Part shown: positions 11,828 to 24,700 of the stretch, in pieces
How positions within the stretch are numbered: position 1 is the stretch's first letter
How the letters are laid out: every line of letters starts with the position of its first letter
DNA from: Theristus sp. LFF4_11
Lineage: Eukaryota > Nematoda > Chromadorea > Monhysterida > Xyalidae
Assembly (NCBI GenBank): GCA_030248135.1
Contig: JASANC010000082.1
Location: 1-64,000 of the forward strand
Reading direction: 5' to 3'
DNA length: 64,000 bases
Translations under genes and position numbers: made by a program
Notes under the pieces: generated by a model
What the model saw: the letters and a program-made list of their open reading frames with translations, nothing else
The model's database searches: none
Told to the model about the DNA's origin: nothing

Positions 11828-12067
11828 CAGTGGCGGCCAAAAGTGTTGGAACGCTGCGCGCGCGTGTGCTGTGTACTGCGCGCGTGTGTTGCATCAGCCG
11901 TACAAACGCTATTATAAGAATTTAAGGGCAACGTTGGGTTCTCGGGAGTGGGACACTTTTCGACCCAACGGTTTCCCATAAATTCTTATACTAGCGTTTG
12001 TACAGCTGGTGCAACACGCGCGCAATACACAGCACACACAGCGTTCCAACACTTTTGGCCGCCGCTG
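11828..12067. mobile_element. 240-bp MITE (CAGTGGCGGCCAAAAGTGTT ends)
   Basis: Inverted ends CAGTGGCGGCCAAAAGTGTT and AACACTTTTGGCCGCCGCTG flanked by TA. The centre is a palindrome with GCGCGCGTG runs and an ATTATAAGAATTTAAGGG stem. It lies next to the CYND exon of the unit 1 cysteine-rich gene. Unit 2 lacks it but has a different insertion nearby. Confidence 0.82.
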
Positions 12068-13087
12068 TATACCATCTTTTAGTACATCTGCACATCAACA
12101 ACGTGTACATATGGACTGTGTGCAAGCTTATATGAAATCGAAAAAGAAAAACGTGTCAAAAAATTGACCAACAGTAGCAAACATGTTGTTGATTTTTTTG
12201 GCGAAACAAAACAAAAAACGCACAGGTTCGGCACACGATACGGTTCAGTGTGCGAAAATGCGCTCGTAGCGTATTTCAACGGCCGTTGCAATGAGCACTT
12301 CTCCATCGCACTCCAGCAATGTCTCTCCAACGTCGCTCACGGCAACGAAACATACAGACAGATTGTCGAAATCGCCCATTCTGAACGGCCAGGTCGTTTC
12401 CCATGTCGTTTTTTTGTCTGTTCTTTTAGTTCTGCGACTCAGGCGTCGAAAGGAAATCCGTTTTATGTTTGATGCGGCAATTAAAAATTGCCGCAGTGAC
12501 TCGACCGTACCTCTGGGACACCGGTCATTTCACCAATTTTGAATTCCCGCGTATGGCATGAAACTGCTTACATCTCCACATGCGCGCATTGAGTCGCAGA
12601 ACTAAAAGCAATGACAATGCAGTATTTGCACAAACGAATGCAAACCATTTCTCTCCCGTTGATTCAAATGCCTCGCAGCCAGTAAATCATCAGGTGTTTT
12701 GGTTGACGTTCTTTGTTGAATCGCAGAATAATACAAGTTGAACGTTTGTTAATAACACCGTTTTAATAGGCTCTCTGGGTAAACTGATCAATACTTGGAG
12801 ACCACCACGGGTACTGGATGAAGATCACCACTAAATTGAACACGACGAAACCAACAACGTCGCTGCCCGAATTTGAATCGAATGCGGCGGCAACTGATGG
12901 GTCAGCTTCATGATCACGATAACTCTGGGCGGATAACGATCATTCGGTGGCAAACGCATTTTTTGTTTGACGAATGGGGGTTTTGGGCGGTTGTTATCAT
13001 ATAGCAGCAGAAACGTTTTTGATCCATAGGACAACATCATTTTCAGTTGTTTTTTGTGCTTGGCTTGGTATATTTTTTGCTTTACTA

Positions 13088-14348
13088 CTAGCAGTTGACC
13101 CGTGCCTACGGCCCGGGTAAAAAGTTTGCGATTTTGTTAACAGCAAGGTGCACCCGCGGATTAATCGACATTTGCTTCTGTTTTCCTGGAACGGGAAACG
13201 TGTTGATTTTTTAACCAAGGCCTTCTTTCATGCGTTGATACCGTTTATTGTTTGGGGCAAGCGTTCCGCTTTGATTTTTAGCTCGAGAACCCGCTCGATT
13301 TTTGAAAGTGCTTTTCAAACGTGTTTGTTTTTATGCTTTTCGATTCGGTGTCAATTCTATGTCAAAAATGATTCTTTTATAACCCTGTTATCGTGATTTG
13401 CAATCGCTGAGAAAGTTTTTTTCTAAACTAATTGAATTTGCTGCTCCCGTTTGTTTTCGGTTAGTTAAGTTTTAAAAACTCGGTTAAAGGCAAGTCGTTC
13501 CAGTTGGATTTTTTCTGGTTGAATGAAATTGTTCAAACGTGACTTGCTTGTTTGACAATTTCATTTTTCAGAGTCGCTAAGTCTGACACAAAGAGGCCTG
13601 TTTATCTTTTACAGAACTGGCCGGAATCGATACCCGTTTATTTGCACAATCCCATTTGTTTTTTATAGTAATCCCGCTTTTGCCAAAAATGTTTTAAACA
13701 ATATGATTTCAGTTTCTGTTGTTTCAAAGTTGAAAATTTGTGTTCACCAATTTTGCTTTTTGAAAATCACAGAATTTTGGTTAAAATCTTGTAAAAACTG
13801 CTGTTTGTTTTGTGCTCTCACAATCGATCTCCATGACCTGTTTCAATTTGCTTTGATCCAACGTTCCGCAGCAACGTTACCCGTGTATTTGGTTCAGAAA
13901 AAATATGGGATTCAATTATTATTCACAGGAAAAGCAATTTTGTATGAAAAAAATTAATAGCCGATTTCGTTATTGTTGGTTTTTCAAAGTCGCAAATTCG
14001 TTTTATTCGGAGACCCGTTTTTCCAATTTCTGCTGTCGATCATAATCGGATGTGCCGCCCATTCTGTGACATGGTGGCGGCTTTTTGGAGCAATTCGTTC
14101 CCGCACATTATAATCTCATCTTTTTACATCACAACTACCAACCGAACTGACCATTGCGACGTAACGTTGAGGAAAGAACTGAATGAATCATGATGACTCG
14201 TTGTTGAAAACCGAAAGAGAGAAAATAATTTGCATAGAAAAATTGTTAAAAAGTGATAGCAACATTTTGTTTCGCTGCCTTAAATAGCAAAAAGTTGGAC
14301 GGACAGACAGACAGACGGACAGACAAAGTATTTTTTTAGTATAGTAGA
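13088..14348. mobile_element. 1.26-kb insertion in unit 2, class unknown
   Basis: Compared with unit 1 (gctttactatttctcatg near 788) and unit 3, unit 2 carries 1261 extra bases starting ctagcagttgacccgtgcct. It ends in a GACAGACG-type short tandem repeat followed by agtatttttttagtatagtaga. TACTA and TAGTA form a weak inversion at the ends and there is no clear target duplication. Reading frames inside show no recognisable protein. Confidence 0.7.
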
Positions 14349-15702
14349 TTTCTCATGTGATAATAAACGAACGAACGCCCATGGATATGAGGCGATACAA
14401 TGTATCTTTTTGCCAGCGTTGACCTGCGAATGTGTACAGAAGTCAAGTACCCGTCAAGTACTGTCCCGTTCCACGCAAATGATTGCCGTTAAGTTGGAGT
14501 TCGACTGCTTTCAGCACAGAAAAAATACGGAACACAAAGCATACACCATCTGTTCTGCTGCAAACTTTTGAAAGAACCCAAATTTAAATATACAGTACAT
14601 TTGCATAACAAAAAATTAGCTGATTGGTTGGTTGCACACATGTGCAGTTGATTCATGCACTCTGTGCAAGCAAACCCCGCCTCCACAGCAATACCTGCAC
14701 AGAATGCGTGCACTGCAACCAACCAATCAGCTAGTTGTACGTAACCATACATTTTTGTATGTACGCATATTATTAGATAGACTGTAGTTTTAACATTACC
14801 GTCGGTTAAAAATATTGGTATACCTACGTTGAATGCTGCATGTTTTCGTAGCAAAGCAAATAAGCAAGTTTAATAAAACGAAAATTCAATGATGAGCAGA
14901 ATTACAACGGCGGGGGTGGTGCCGGTTTATTTTTTGAAATGGAATATTTTTCTTGAATTTTTTTTCTGTTTAATCCGTCCGTCTGACTTCGTCAGTCTAT
15001 TTTAATTTCAATTGCCGCTTTATCTTTTTAGTAAAAAACACAGATCGGCGATCGCCAGCAAGGAAACACCGAAATTGTCCAATCACAATCACAATTTTCT
15101 TTGACCTCGATATACAACAGGAACAGTGATGCTCGTTCTTGCGGTGAGTGAAATAGCTCAGTGGAATAAAAGTTTCATTGCTGGTTTAATTCGAGTTTTG
15201 GTTTGTTGCTTGTTTTGGAACAAACAACACAAACACTTGCCTTTTTTGCTATACGCACACAGAACAGAACTTTAGCCGAGAACACAATAATGATTGTTTG
15301 AAGCAACACTGTAGCTGTTGAAAGAATGTGGCAGCAGGTACACTCAAACTCTAAAGTATAGGGAATCAGCTGATTCGTTGGTGGTCACGGTATGCATGCT
15401 TCTGTACAAACCAAATTCACCCCCGCAGCATTTTCTGCACAGAAAGCCAAGAATTACCGTGATCTCAACCAATCAGCTGAGGCACCTCAGTCAAGGTGAC
15501 ATCAGTCGCAGACTAGGAGCTGTGTTGTTAAGAAAACCAGATATCCCAATTTTGAGTGAAATCAGACAAGAATGAACATGATGGCACGAACCAATCAATT
15601 TGCGTTGCAAAACACGATCAATTTGATAAACAAGTCGAGTTCCGAGAGTCTTTTATCTTTCATTCAAATTTCGCGCGCTCCTTGCACCCGGAAAAAAATT
15701 CC

Positions 15703-18700
15703 ATGTTTACTCGCCATACCGTAGCTTATGTTGCACTGTATTTTGTCATTCAGGGATTGTTTGTCACTCTATTCTTTGCGTCGTCAATAGCCGATCTCGG
15801 TTAGTTGTTGCTTTTGGTCATATTGGTTTGTCATGTTTTAGTTTAGGGATCCGTCAACCTGCGGACAGGAAAAATTGTTCCAAGTGACATAAATAAAGTT
15901 GGTATTATCTTTTCTTTAAGGCCTGCGACTCAATGCGGTTGTAGAGACGTGAAAGGAAACTAGTTTCAATCTCTATGTGGTAATTCAGAATAGCCTAAGT
16001 GTCCCGGCCTTATTAAGAGGTTTTGGATCACTTTACCAATTTTGAATTCCCGCGTCATGCATGAGACTGCTTACCCATCTATGCGCGCATTGAGTCCCGG
16101 GACCAAAATAAAAAATCATGAAAGCTATCGTTTTGCCTGGCGCGAATTTCAGTTTTTAGACCAAGTTGGTGATTTTTTTGAACAAATTCAATTTTTTTTT
16201 AATTTTATTAAAAAAACTAAACCAAAAACAGATAAACTTCAATGAGGACAGTTTCAATTAATTGAAAAGGGGGCAAAATAAAATGATAAAAGTTAATGGA
16301 GAAGTTTCGGAGATCGGACCGTTTTAAAAATTGACGTTTTTTATCACGCTGTACATTGCGGTCATTTTTGGATTCATCAAAATTCAACTATTCTGCCGCA
16401 ACTTCAGAATCGGACTGTCGTGCTTTTCTGGTGAGTGACGATATGCAAGCGTGCGCGAACGGACTCTACGAGATGTATGAGGATACGATGGCGAATGTGT
16501 TAGTGTGAAAAACAAACCGTGATTTTATGAAACAGGTCTAATCATCTTTCTTTGTGTCGCACCTCTTTTCTATGGTCTTCTACTTACACTGGTCAGAAAT
16601 AGTTGCACGGGTTTGTATTACGGTATACGTTGATTTTTCTGAACAGATCTGCAATTCGTTGCTGTTTCTGATGTTTTTGGACGCGCATTTTTGGCACATT
16701 TCAACCTAAGTGCAACTAAACGCAAGAAACGCATTGCAATTGATTGCATTAAAAAATCAACGTTTGCGCCACAGGTCACAGCAACTGTGCAACTAATTTC
16801 ATCCGGTGTAACATTGAACGCAAAAGGTGGAGCGTTTTTTTTCAGGAATTGCACAGACCCATCTTACGAGGATTTCGTTGTGCTTGATGAGTCCAACAAA
16901 ACTTGCCTATCACAGCAAGTTGACGCATGGACAGATGACAATTGCACGTCGGAACTGCGTCCGTATATAAAACGAGACATTGAATCGTTGTACTCGAACC
17001 CGAAGTTTTTTTGTCGGCTGCACTTCAACGTGTTCCGCCAATCATCGTTGGATGTGACGTCAAACGGAAAGTGCCAAAACGCCATTAAAACGTTTGTTTT
17101 CTAAACGTCATCACCATCAAGTTAACACTTACTTCCGATCGTGGACGTTTATCAATCACAAATGCAGGTTGGGACCGCACAAACTACTATTTGAATGCAG
17201 CACGACTTACTTCTTCGAAAGACACCAGCAGTGCTACAGGGCGATGAAAAGAGCCCTTGACGAATGCAACACTGACGAGCTCTTCATGGATTCTGTGTAT
17301 TCCACTGTGAGTGGTGCCGGTGATTAGCCTATTGGCGAACAAGCATACAGTCACACAGTCTAAAGCGGCATTCATCATGCAGTATTTAGTGACGCGTAGC
17401 TGTGTTAAAACATAGCTACGCGGTCACTAAATACTGTTTTGAATGACCCTTAACTCTGTCTATGTCTATCTATGTATATCACGTGGTTGGTGACCATCAA
17501 TTGGTTGGTGATCACGTGATGCATGCATAGTGTACAGTCCTGGACTCCGCTACCACTGCAATGCAGCACCAGCACGGCTTCCGCAAAGGACGGTCTACAA
17601 TCTCAGCCCTACTCAAGGTGTCGACATCGGTGGCGACCGGCTTCAACAGACCGAAACCTGCGGACCGCACGGCGCTTGTCTGCGTCGACCTATCGAGGGC
17701 CTTCGACACGGTGGACCACCGACTCCTGCTCAAGCAACTCTCGACGACTGATCTACCCGGCACCTTACTACGATGGCTATCGGCGTACCTGCGAGGTCGA
17801 GAAGCGTGCTGCACATTCAGAGGGGCAACGTCACCACACCGCCACATAAAAATGGGCGTGCCGCAATGCTCGGTGTTATCGCCGCTACTGTTCAACGTGT
17901 ACGTCGCAGACATTCCTGAGCCGCCACAAGAGGTCAACGTCGTCTCCTACGCCGACGACTTCACGCTGACGGCCAGCAGCCCCCGATACACGGAGGCAGC
18001 TGCGGTGCTGACTGAATACCTGAATAAACTCTGCGCGTTCTTCGAACGTAAACGCCTGACTGACAGTCAACGTCAACAAAACGACGGCTTCGCTATTCAC
18101 GCCCGACAACCGAGAGCACAAGGCCGACCCCAACGTGCGCATCGCCAACACCAAGCTGCCGACAGAACTGACACCTAAGATTCTTGGCGTCACATTCGAT
18201 CCAAAACTGTCGTTCATGCAGCACTGTAATGCTACCGCGTCCAAGGCGTCGAGACGAGTCCGCACACTCAAGGCGCTAAGCGGTACTAGCTGGGGCGCCA
18301 CAAAAGAGACACTGCTGACGGTGCACCGCGCGACAATCAAGAGCGTTATCAACTACGCTGCCCCGGTCTGGACGCCCAACGCAGCCGCCACGAACATTGA
18401 GAAACTGCAGCGGGTGCAGAATGCAGCGCTCCGCGTCGCCACGGGTTGCCACACTGCCGCGCCTGTCCATCACTTGCATACGGAGTGCGCCGAGCTGCCG
18501 GTGGAGGAACACCTCCGCATGCTCTGCGTACAATATCTCGCGAGCGCGCGCTACGATGACGCACATCCGTACCACCGCGAGGCGTTCGTCTCCACGCGAC
18601 ACAGAGCCATGAAACACACGCTGGCGTCAAGGTTCGATTACGAGGCCGCCCAGGCGATCAACGTCCAGCACCCGACACGCCAAGAGCTCCTGAACTTTGT

Positions 18701-21700
18701 TCACAGCGTGTCTGTCGCGGACGTCATTGCACGATGTCCAGCGAACCCTGTGCTCAACGCGCCAGCGCCACCTATTTCATTGACTGAGCGCGAACTGCCA
18801 CGCTACACGAGGCGTCGATTGGCACAACTGCGGTCGGGCTACTGCTCGATGTTGGCGTCATACCAGCACAAGATAGACAGCCGACGTCCAGCGCGATGCC
18901 CACTCTGCAACGACGCTGACGAAGACGTTCGCCACATCTTCACGTGTCCTATTCGAGCGCTCGACGTCGTCGCGCGAGACCTGTGGGACCGGCCGGCACA
19001 GGTCGCGAAGGCGCTGCGTCTGCCGACGGAACAATAATCAGCAGCAGCACGGCAACAAACAACAACAACCACTGCAATGCCTGCACGCACAGCATGTATG
19101 CATCACGTGATCACCAACCAATCAGCTTTGTTGTATATAATTTGCAGATATAGATACTGTAGACGTCGATCAAAAAAACACCAAGGGATATCGAAATGAA
19201 CTTTTTAGAGCGCATTTTTTTAGTAAATTATGCGTAAAAAGAATATTACATGGATTCAAACCACTAATGCTATGTGGGTGGCATAAGTGCGAATTTACCC
19301 TATGACATTTGCATGCGGTTTCGTTTTCAGCTGACCGCCCCAGTCAGGGCATTGGACTACATGAGAGCGGATCCAGAGTCGTGTATCGCATACGAGCAGT
19401 CGGATGAAGTAACCGGATGTTGGGAAAACCATCTGGAACCACCAGTTGTGGCTTGCTATGGCGAAAAACTGTAAGAAGCGTCAACCCTTATTGGCAGCTT
19501 ACGAAACGCGACCATTCGAACATAAGTGTTTTTTTAATTCTGTGTTTTCTGCGAAAATTCTTTATTACGTATGGAAAGAAGTGACCCCTTATTTTGTGGT
19601 TTTCGTCGCTCAGGCCATGCGCCGAAGGCCAAGCAAAAACGGCGTTCGCGCCGCCGGACGTGTGCGCGTGCGTGACGGACGAAATGTTTGGAGACAATGG
19701 AATCGCAAGGGAAAATTGCACCAATGTAGCTCGAATCACTGTGGAGCGCATATTGAATTTCCTGAGTATACCCTCGTTCGTTTTCATTACTACTATTTTT
19801 TGATGTCTTCCAATACATGAACACAATTTCAGTAATTGAAACGTAGTGGATGAAACGCAGTCAAACGGCAACCATGAAATATTGACACTGAAGAAAAAAG
19901 GATGTTGCCCCTTCCCCCAAGCCCAAGAACAGCTTAGTAGAAACTTTACTCAAACGATACCATTGTTAATAAGCCCCAAAGAACACACCATGCATGACGC
20001 GGGAATTCAAAATTGGCAGAGTGTAATCCGAGTCCCCTAAATAGACCGAGTCACTTAGGAGATTTTGAATTGCCACATAAAGAGTGAAACTACAGGGTGA
20101 GCTAAAAAAGGTTCCAATTCTAAAATGCTCTCACTGGCTTGTGCTGAGGTGTTTTGAGCTGAAAATTGGAACAATATTAGAAAACATTTGGAGGTTTTTC
20201 TGACCAAATTTTTTTCACGGTATGTTGCCCCTGTCACTCACTACAGCAAAATATCTGGAAAATATGAAAAATCGACAAATGTTGTGAAATGCAGAGGGTT
20301 GATTTAGCTGTAACAAAGGGACCTCATGGTTTAAAATTTGAAACAGTGTTAAAACACTTTGAGAGGTTTTTTTGTGATCAATTTTTTTGGTTTCCACGTT
20401 TTTACAGTGTATTTTTCAAAAATAGCAATTTTTGTCGAAAAAACAATGTCTATACATAGTCTCCTCACTGTTAATCATCGCTCATAAACGGACTTCCGAA
20501 CGATGTATCGTCATGCGGGGTCAAATTGACCGCAAAAGAGGGCCGCCAGCCTCCTTGTCTGTATGACTCAGAGGCGGGGCCAACTTCACATCATGCGGAT
20601 TTCGGTGTCTGTCACTCATGGCTGTTATACGATTCGTGACTAGTGAGAATAAAACGTTCTGGTTACTGTGTTACAATTGTTGGTTTTGTTTAACAATTGA
20701 TTACACGGTTTAGTTACAAGGTGGGCAACGAAACACAGGTAAAACTAAAACGTTCCGGCAAAAACGTACTCAACGAGTAATTGTTATTATTGCATAAAAC
20801 TGACGGTGCTTCGCCTATGTCGCCCAAGCGGCCAGTTCAACAAACGAGCGCTGAATCTATGTCGCCCAGACGCCTCTGCAACTGAGGCGAGGAGCGACAG
20901 CTACGTGGCACGTTCACAACCAAACTAAGCAAAGACGTGTTTTATGCGTTTGGTAGTTTATATGGATGTGAAGTGCGAAGAATACAAGAAATCACAACGT
21001 ATTAATAAACTAAAAAAATAGTTTAGCTTTAAAGAATATAAAATAGCTTAGCATTCCTGCCAAAAAACCAATACCGTATTTGGAGAACGTTGCAGAGTTC
21101 AGCAAAACGTGGACTCCACATCATGACACGTTCAATAAGAAATATATAATTGTAAGCGCATGCACAGCCAAAGTAAAGCATGCAAACCTGATTTTGAATT
21201 TGAATTCAACTAAATGCAACTAGAAAATTGGATTCGAGTTCCACAGTTTCTTCTCATTATGGCAAACATGGTTGCAATCCTTGTGTGTGTCTGCTTTTTC
21301 ATAAATTTTTTCACATAATTTTTCTGTTTGTGTGTCAGGTGCTACAATGACAGCAACCTCGAGTGTACGCTAGAAATGTGGCAGACACCGAACGCTGACT
21401 GCGCATGGGACGGATTCACAAAGTTGGTTAAATGCGTGCTAAGCACTTATACAATACATGTACATATGAGGCCTTCCGCCGAAAAATTGCCTCAGGGTGG
21501 ACACGCTAAAATTGGACTTTGTCTCCGATTGGGCTCAAATTTTAACACAGTCAACTACCGTATTACCCCCATTAAACCCCCCACCATTAATCCCCCCACC
21601 AATAAACCCCCACCCCCACGACAAGTTTCCGAATAATCCCCCCCCACAAATAATCAGATTCAAATTCAGAGATATTGAAAACCCCTCTGGAGAAGTAAAA

Positions 21701-24700
21701 ATTAAAATTAAAAGTTGTTTCTGAATTGATTTTTTACTGTGAAATGAAAACATATGAAAAAAGCAAAAAAGCAACATCTTACACATTTTTTGAGGTGAGA
21801 AAGTGGTCAGTTGCAAAATATAAAAACTGATTCAAGTACAGCGGTTGTAAGTCTATTAGAAAATAGCTTTTAATACAAAATCCACGCATAAAATTAAAAC
21901 ATTAAAACAAAAAACACTGAAAAACGCAAAAAAAAGTGTTTATGTCCAATTTTTAGGCAAAAAAATGCCCGGGGCAAAATCAAAGGTCAGATTCGAATTC
22001 AGCGACCAAGAAAACACAGGTGCGCATATGCTTCAGCTATGATACTGGCGTATTTGTTGCAGATACTGCTCGATATGTTCAAAAACACAAAGTCTATGTG
22101 GTAAAGGCCCTGTAACTTAGCCAAAAAACATGGGAGAGCGTTGAAATTTGGAACACACGCAGCACACATGAACTGCTAGTTTCACACCAGTTTTCAGTAA
22201 AGTCGCTGCTGTCGGCGAATTTTTAGACGCTCATGACTTTAAAGGAGACGTCAAAAGTGGGAAAAAGGCGGGTTCTTCTGAAATATTTCCCGTTTATTTT
22301 TGTTCAGTGTCGTCAAATCAAAAAACTAATACCGTATTACCTCTATTAAACCCCCATGGGGGTTTATTTCTTCAGCGACTTCTGGGGGTGGGGGTTTATT
22401 TTGGGGGGGGGGGATTATTTTTGGGGGGGGTTTATTTGGAAACCATTTTTAGGGGTGGGCAAAATGGCAAAAATACCTTCCATGGCAGGAAGGAAGTCGC
22501 AGAAACTTCTACTTTTCACAGAGATTTCCTTTGGTAACAGCCTTTTGTAATGAAATTACCGCCAACTCATCCCTTTGGGGCCTTTGGTAGCACAATTTCA
22601 CCAATGTCACTGCATTCAGCCACTGAATTCGCTAGGTATGTGTTTCAAACAGGTTTCTAATAAACCCCCATGGGGGTTTATTTTTGGGGGGGGGATTATT
22701 TGGAAACTTGTCGAGGGGGTGGGGGTTTATTTTTGGGGGGGGGTTTAATTTTGGGGGGGTTTAATAGAGGTAATACGGTACCTGAACGGTCTTCAGCAAA
22801 TTTGAAAACCCCTGTTTACAACTATTTTGAGATTAACAGCTGCAGAAGGCGTCAGTTTTTTGGTAAAGTTTACAAAATTTTATAAAAATGAGGCATTTTA
22901 CCAGGGAAATTCAAATTCTTCGCCCCGTAACTCGTAACAGAAGTACGGGAAAAACTGGATTTTTGGTATGCAGTTAGCCCAAGTAAACTGCTACTCACAT
23001 ACCAATTTTGAGCGCAATCCACACCTGCAGGAGCATTTGAATTTTCACGTTTCTTCAAAAAAGGGCTTTGTTCAAACCTTTGTGCCGCGCGCTTACAAAA
23101 TGCAAAAAAAAATTGAAAATTTGTCCAAAAATAGCCCAGGGTGTTCCCTAACAGCAGTGCAAATTTCAGCTTAAATGATTGATGCACGCGTTGATAGCAG
23201 CGTTTTTCGTAACACACCCAATAATGGGGTCGAGAAAATGAGCTGTCCAAAAAGGGGGGGGTACAATTCCGGCCCGCTAATTCCGGCCTGAAGAATTCCG
23301 GCCCGCTCATTCCGGCCCGAAGAATTCCGGCCCGAAGAATTCCGGCCCGGAGAATTCCGGCCCGGAGAATTTTCGCCAGCACGAACAATATTAAACCACA
23401 CGACGTGATTTTGGTAATAAAATAATAAAAAAATATATTGATGTTCACATGTTACAGTGTATTTTCAATGATGTTCGTCCTGTTTGCTTATTGGAAAGAG
23501 ATTTTTTTGGAAAAAAGAAACTACAAAAAAATTTTAAATTTTTATATAATGAACAGGATTTGTGACCCTTTTACCTTATCAAAAAGGCTTGGCTTAGGAT
23601 TAGGAACCTACAACAAGTCACTGCAAGCATGTTCTGAACAAAAATAAAAAATCACTTAAGAATTTATTTGCCAAAAATCACTTCGTGTGGTTTAATATTG
23701 TTCTTGCTGGCGAAAATTCTCCGGGCCGGAATTCTCCGGGCCGGAATTCTTCGGGCCGGAATTCTTCGGGCCGGAATGAGCGGGCCGGAATTCTACGGGC
23801 CGGAATTTCGCGGGCCGGAATAGTACACGAGCCGTCCAAAAAAGTGTACATTTTAAAATCGCTGCCATTCGCGCATAGTTCCGCCGATTGGGCTGAAAAT
23901 TGGTTTTTCGCCGAGTTTTTGGACCTACTTGACTGTGTTAAAATTTGAGCCCAATCGGAGACAAAGTCCAATTTTAGCGTGTCCACCCTGAGGCGATTTT
24001 TCGGCGGAAAACCTCATATCATCTATTCGTACATCTGCACACCGACAAAGCGTACATATGGACTGTCTGCAAGCTTATTGAAATCGAAAAGGAAAAATGT
24101 GCCAAAAAATTGACTGACAGTAGCAAACATGTTGTTGGTTTTTTGGCCAAATTGACAAAACAAAAAACCGCACAGGTTCGGCTTACGATACGGTTCAGTG
24201 TGCGAAAATGCGCTCGTAGCGTATTTCAACGGCCGTTGCAATGAGCACTTCTCCATCGCACTCCAGCAATGTCTCTCTAACGTCGCTCACGGCAACGAAA
24301 CATACAGACAGATTGTCGAAATCGTCTATTCTCAGCGGCCAGGTCGTTTCCCATGTCGTTTTTTTGTCTGTTCTTTTAGTTCTGCGACTCAATGCGTTTA
24401 CAGGCGTCGAAAAGAAATCCTCAGTTTCATGTTTGATGCGGCAATTCAAAATCGCGCTAGTGACTCGACCGTATCTCAGGGACACCGGTCATTTCACCAA
24501 TTTTGAATTCCCGCGTATGGCATGAAACTGCTTACATCTCCATGCGCGCATTGAGTCGCAGAACTAAAAGCAATGACAATGCAGTATTTGTACAAACGAA
24601 TGCAAACCATTTCTCTCCCGTTGATTCAAATGCCTCGCAGCCAGTGAATCATCAGGTGTTTTGGTTGACGTTCTTTGTTGAACCGCCCAATAATACAAGT

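Larger units (their letters stand above)
2129..12392 (+). pseudogene. Secreted cysteine-rich protein, unit 1 copy, broken
   Basis: Tandem copy of the cysteine-rich gene. Exons: 2129-2225 (same signal peptide), 2843-2933, 3522-3766, 3843-3981, 7936-8075, 10153-10304, then probable 11710-about 11824 and 12249-12392. All are close to the unit 2 exons, but the third differs in a T-run near 3682-3687 (one T shorter) and reads into a TGA at 3694-3696. The rest of that exon is then out of frame, although the sequence stays similar up to the donor at 3767. The two terminal exons present after unit 2 are not part of the duplicated unit. So this copy is probably non-functional, encodes a short secreted fragment, or splices onward into unit 2. 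A sequencing error in the homopolymer would restore the exon and cannot be excluded. Confidence 0.55.
21468..24015. mobile_element. 2.5-kb inverted-repeat element at the end of unit 2
   Basis: The ends GAGGCCTTCCGCCGAAAAAT and ...TTTTTCGGCGGAAAACCTC are inverted for about 90 bp (21468-21555 against 23928-24015) and flanked by atat. The corresponding place in unit 1 lacks it. Inside lie half of a G-run MITE (about 21556-21652), a copy of the palindrome-arm repeat (21,660-22,030), a full G-run MITE (22332-22778) and an inverted pair of GGCCCGGAATTC arrays (23,230-23,830). No transposase recognised. Confidence 0.72.

Noticed and set aside
13148..13957. Frames with hydrophobic stretches inside the unit 2 insertion
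   Set aside because: The whole 13,088-14,348 segment is absent from units 1 and 3 and carries no recognisable protein.
18276..18617. Minus-strand frames across the LINE
   Set aside because: Shadows of the GC-rich reverse transcriptase reading frame on the plus strand.
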